Assembly (NCBI GenBank): GCA_031262105.1
Contig: JAISIH010000024.1
Coordinates: 1 to 32,915 of the forward strand
DNA length: 32,915 bases
DNA from: Ruminococcus sp.
Lineage (GTDB): Bacteria > Bacillota > Clostridia > Oscillospirales > Ruminococcaceae
Direction of reading: 5' to 3'
Shown here: positions 31,585 through 32,915 of the stretch, in pieces
Position numbering within the stretch: position 1 is the first letter of the stretch
Layout of the letters: every line of letters begins with the position of its first letter
The notes under the pieces: generated by a model
Seen by the model: the letters and a program-made list of their open reading frames with translations, nothing else
Database searches by the model: none
What the model was told of the DNA's origin: nothing
Made by a program: the position numbers and the translations under genes

Positions 31585-32915
31585 ATGAAGCAAAGGTATT
31601 ATTTACATAAAGGATTCTTCGCTTTTATTGTGACTTTTTTAATGGCGTTTATGGCGTTGCCGGGGACGGTTTTTGCAGACGATCAATCCGACGTCGCGTT
31701 AGATACATTCGACTTGGCATGGGACCAAATATCGAACGAAAGCGAAACCGCTGTTACAGGCAATTTAACCCTATCGGGAACGGGAACAAGCGGCACATCA
31801 ATTTCATGGCAATCAAGCAACACTGAATTTATTGAAACAAACGGAACAGTTCACCGCCCGACATTTTCACAGGGCGACAAATCCGTAACCCTTACCGCGA
31901 CAATTACAAAAGGCGATGCAAGCGACACGAGAACATTTACTGTTACTGTCCTAAAAGCAGACCCCACCGAAGCCGAAGCCGTCGCCGCGGCATTAGCCGC
32001 TTTAACGTGGAATAGCATTAAAGGCTCAAACTCCGCCCAAGACAATGTTACAACCTACCTTAATATTTCTGCTCTTGGTATGGGTCCATTCGGCACAACA
32101 ATTACGTGGTCATCAAGCAACACGGATGTTATTTCAAACATCGGAAGTGTCTTCCGCCCTTGGAGCGATGCCGAAAATGTATCGGTAATATTTACCGCGA
32201 CAATTACAAAAGGCGTTGAAACCGCCACAAAAGCATTTGAGCTTACCGTTATAAAAAAAGATATATCGACCATTACTATTTCAGACACCATGTTGACTGG
32301 TGATATAAGAGATGCGAAAGTAGATGTTTTAAACGAAGACAACCAAGTTATCATAACAGGCTCGAAAACGAACGCTGACAGTCAGCTAAACCTAAGCATG
32401 AATCCCGGAAAGACCATGATATGGCAAGCGGCTTATACTTCCTCAGCCGGTCCGGCGATTTCACTATACGACGGCACATTTAATATGACCGGCGGCAGTA
32501 TTGTCTCAACGGCGGGGGCTGCGATAACTACTTTGGGGAGTGCAGCCGTAAATATTTCCGGCGGCTATGTCTTCGGTGTAGGAACAGCTGTTCCAGTGGC
32601 TGCAACTGTAACCTCCCCCGGTATTGTTGTAAGCTATGACAGCACCGCTACAGGCGCAAGAAAAGACGGCAGCAGTGTGGGGCTTTCGGCTTTGCCGACC
32701 GGCGCAACTGCCTTTTGGGATATACAGGGCGGCGTTGACGGAATAAGCTACAATTCGGGCGGTACTACAGGATTTATTTCAGGCACGGGCGTTGACGTTA
32801 TCCCCATATCGACCGATGCAACGCTTTCCTCTCTTTTGGCGGGTCCATATTCCCTTACGCCGGATTTTAACAAGGACACAGTTTCATATAGGGCGACTGT
32901 TCCTTATGAAGTATC
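31585..32915 (+). CDS. Secreted multi-domain Ig-like surface protein, 3' end beyond window
   Basis: The frame stays open for 443 codons to the window end, so the C-terminus is missing. A signal peptide ends near VFA-DDQ at about residue 32. Two similar blocks follow, at about 36-110 and 125-220. Each has TSISWQSSNTEFI or TTITWSSSNTDVI and then LTATITKGDAS or FTATITKGVET, the pattern of atrophied bacterial Ig-like domains. A region with GGSIVSTAGAAI and VNISGGYVFG repeats comes next. ATLSSLLAGPYSLTPDFNKD near the end resembles the start of a cadherin-like beta-sandwich domain. It is probably a cell-surface adhesin or matrix protein. Confidence 0.85.
   Translation, partial: MKQRYYLHKGFFAFIVTFLMAFMALPGTVFADDQSDVALDTFDLAWDQISNESETAVTGNLTLSGTGTSGTSISWQSSNTEFIETNGTVHRPTFSQGDKSVTLTATITKGDASDTRTFTVTVLKADPTEAEAVAAALAALTWNSIKGSNSAQDNVTTYLNISALGMGPFGTTITWSSSNTDVISNIGSVFRPWSDAENVSVIFTATITKGVETATKAFELTVIKKDISTITISDTMLTGDIRDAKVDVLNEDNQVIITGSKTNADSQLNLSMNPGKTMIWQAAYTSSAGPAISLYDGTFNMTGGSIVSTAGAAITTLGSAAVNISGGYVFGVGTAVPVAATVTSPGIVVSYDSTATGARKDGSSVGLSALPTGATAFWDIQGGVDGISYNSGGTTGFISGTGVDVIPISTDATLSSLLAGPYSLTPDFNKDTVSYRATVPYEV

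Overview
This window looks like chromosomal DNA of a spore-forming anaerobic Firmicute (Clostridia), probably an uncultured Oscillospiraceae/Ruminococcaceae-like gut or rumen organism. That placement is an inference. It rests on a SigK-type sporulation sigma factor, a CIRCE element ahead of groES-groEL, strong GGAGG ribosome binding sites, clean TTGACA/TATAAT promoters, frequent TTG starts (seven genes here) and a surface GH44 glycosidase. I found no rRNA, tRNA, CRISPR array, prophage or insertion sequence.

Layout. (1) 1-1750: AT-rich degenerate repeats, then mnmE with a strong terminator. (2) 1770-4850, minus strand: a likely operon of a small membrane protein, a LacI-type regulator, the ribosome-associated ATPase ychF and a tiny Thr-rich lipoprotein. 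(3) 4870-8766, plus strand, from a divergent promoter: a signal-peptidase-like protein that seems to lack its catalytic residues, a DHH phosphoesterase and L-aspartate oxidase (nadB). (4) 8825-15385, plus strand: an mgsA homologue missing its key catalytic residues, then a tightly overlapping run hisS-aspS-nuclease-like gene-maf-GNAT-tsaE-tsaB, centred on tRNA charging, t6A synthesis and NTP house-cleaning. (5) 15395-16790: a Cys-rich LysM protein converging on sigK, with a shared bidirectional hairpin between them. (6) 16814-17521: a VapBC-like toxin-antitoxin pair with its own promoter and terminator. (7) 17539-20631: a cyclophilin lipoprotein and a membrane diguanylate cyclase. (8) 20723-27617, minus strand: a co-directional run that starts with a degenerate histidine-kinase-like protein, a PP2C phosphatase and a Ser/Thr kinase with a zinc ribbon and a possible FHA-like tail, followed by nth, a eukaryotic-type hisA and a membrane-anchored GH44 enzyme. 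(9) 27658-31011, plus strand: an MFS transporter and groES-groEL. (10) 31029-32915: two tandem paralogous 65-residue proteins and the start of a large secreted Ig-like surface protein that runs off the window.

Three families of non-coding repeats stand out. A G/C-run hairpin element of about 75-105 bp sits directly after three unrelated stop codons (copies near 1770, 18403 and 30939). Two 5 x 7-bp NNTCTGT arrays lie between genes. A dense array of six perfect hairpins (25568-25726) lies inside the phosphatase/kinase operon. The best candidate for an undescribed system is the pseudo-histidine-kinase/PP2C/kinase cassette. Its kinase resembles those of TerY-P-type triads, but a degenerate histidine-kinase fold occupies the place usually held by the VWA protein.
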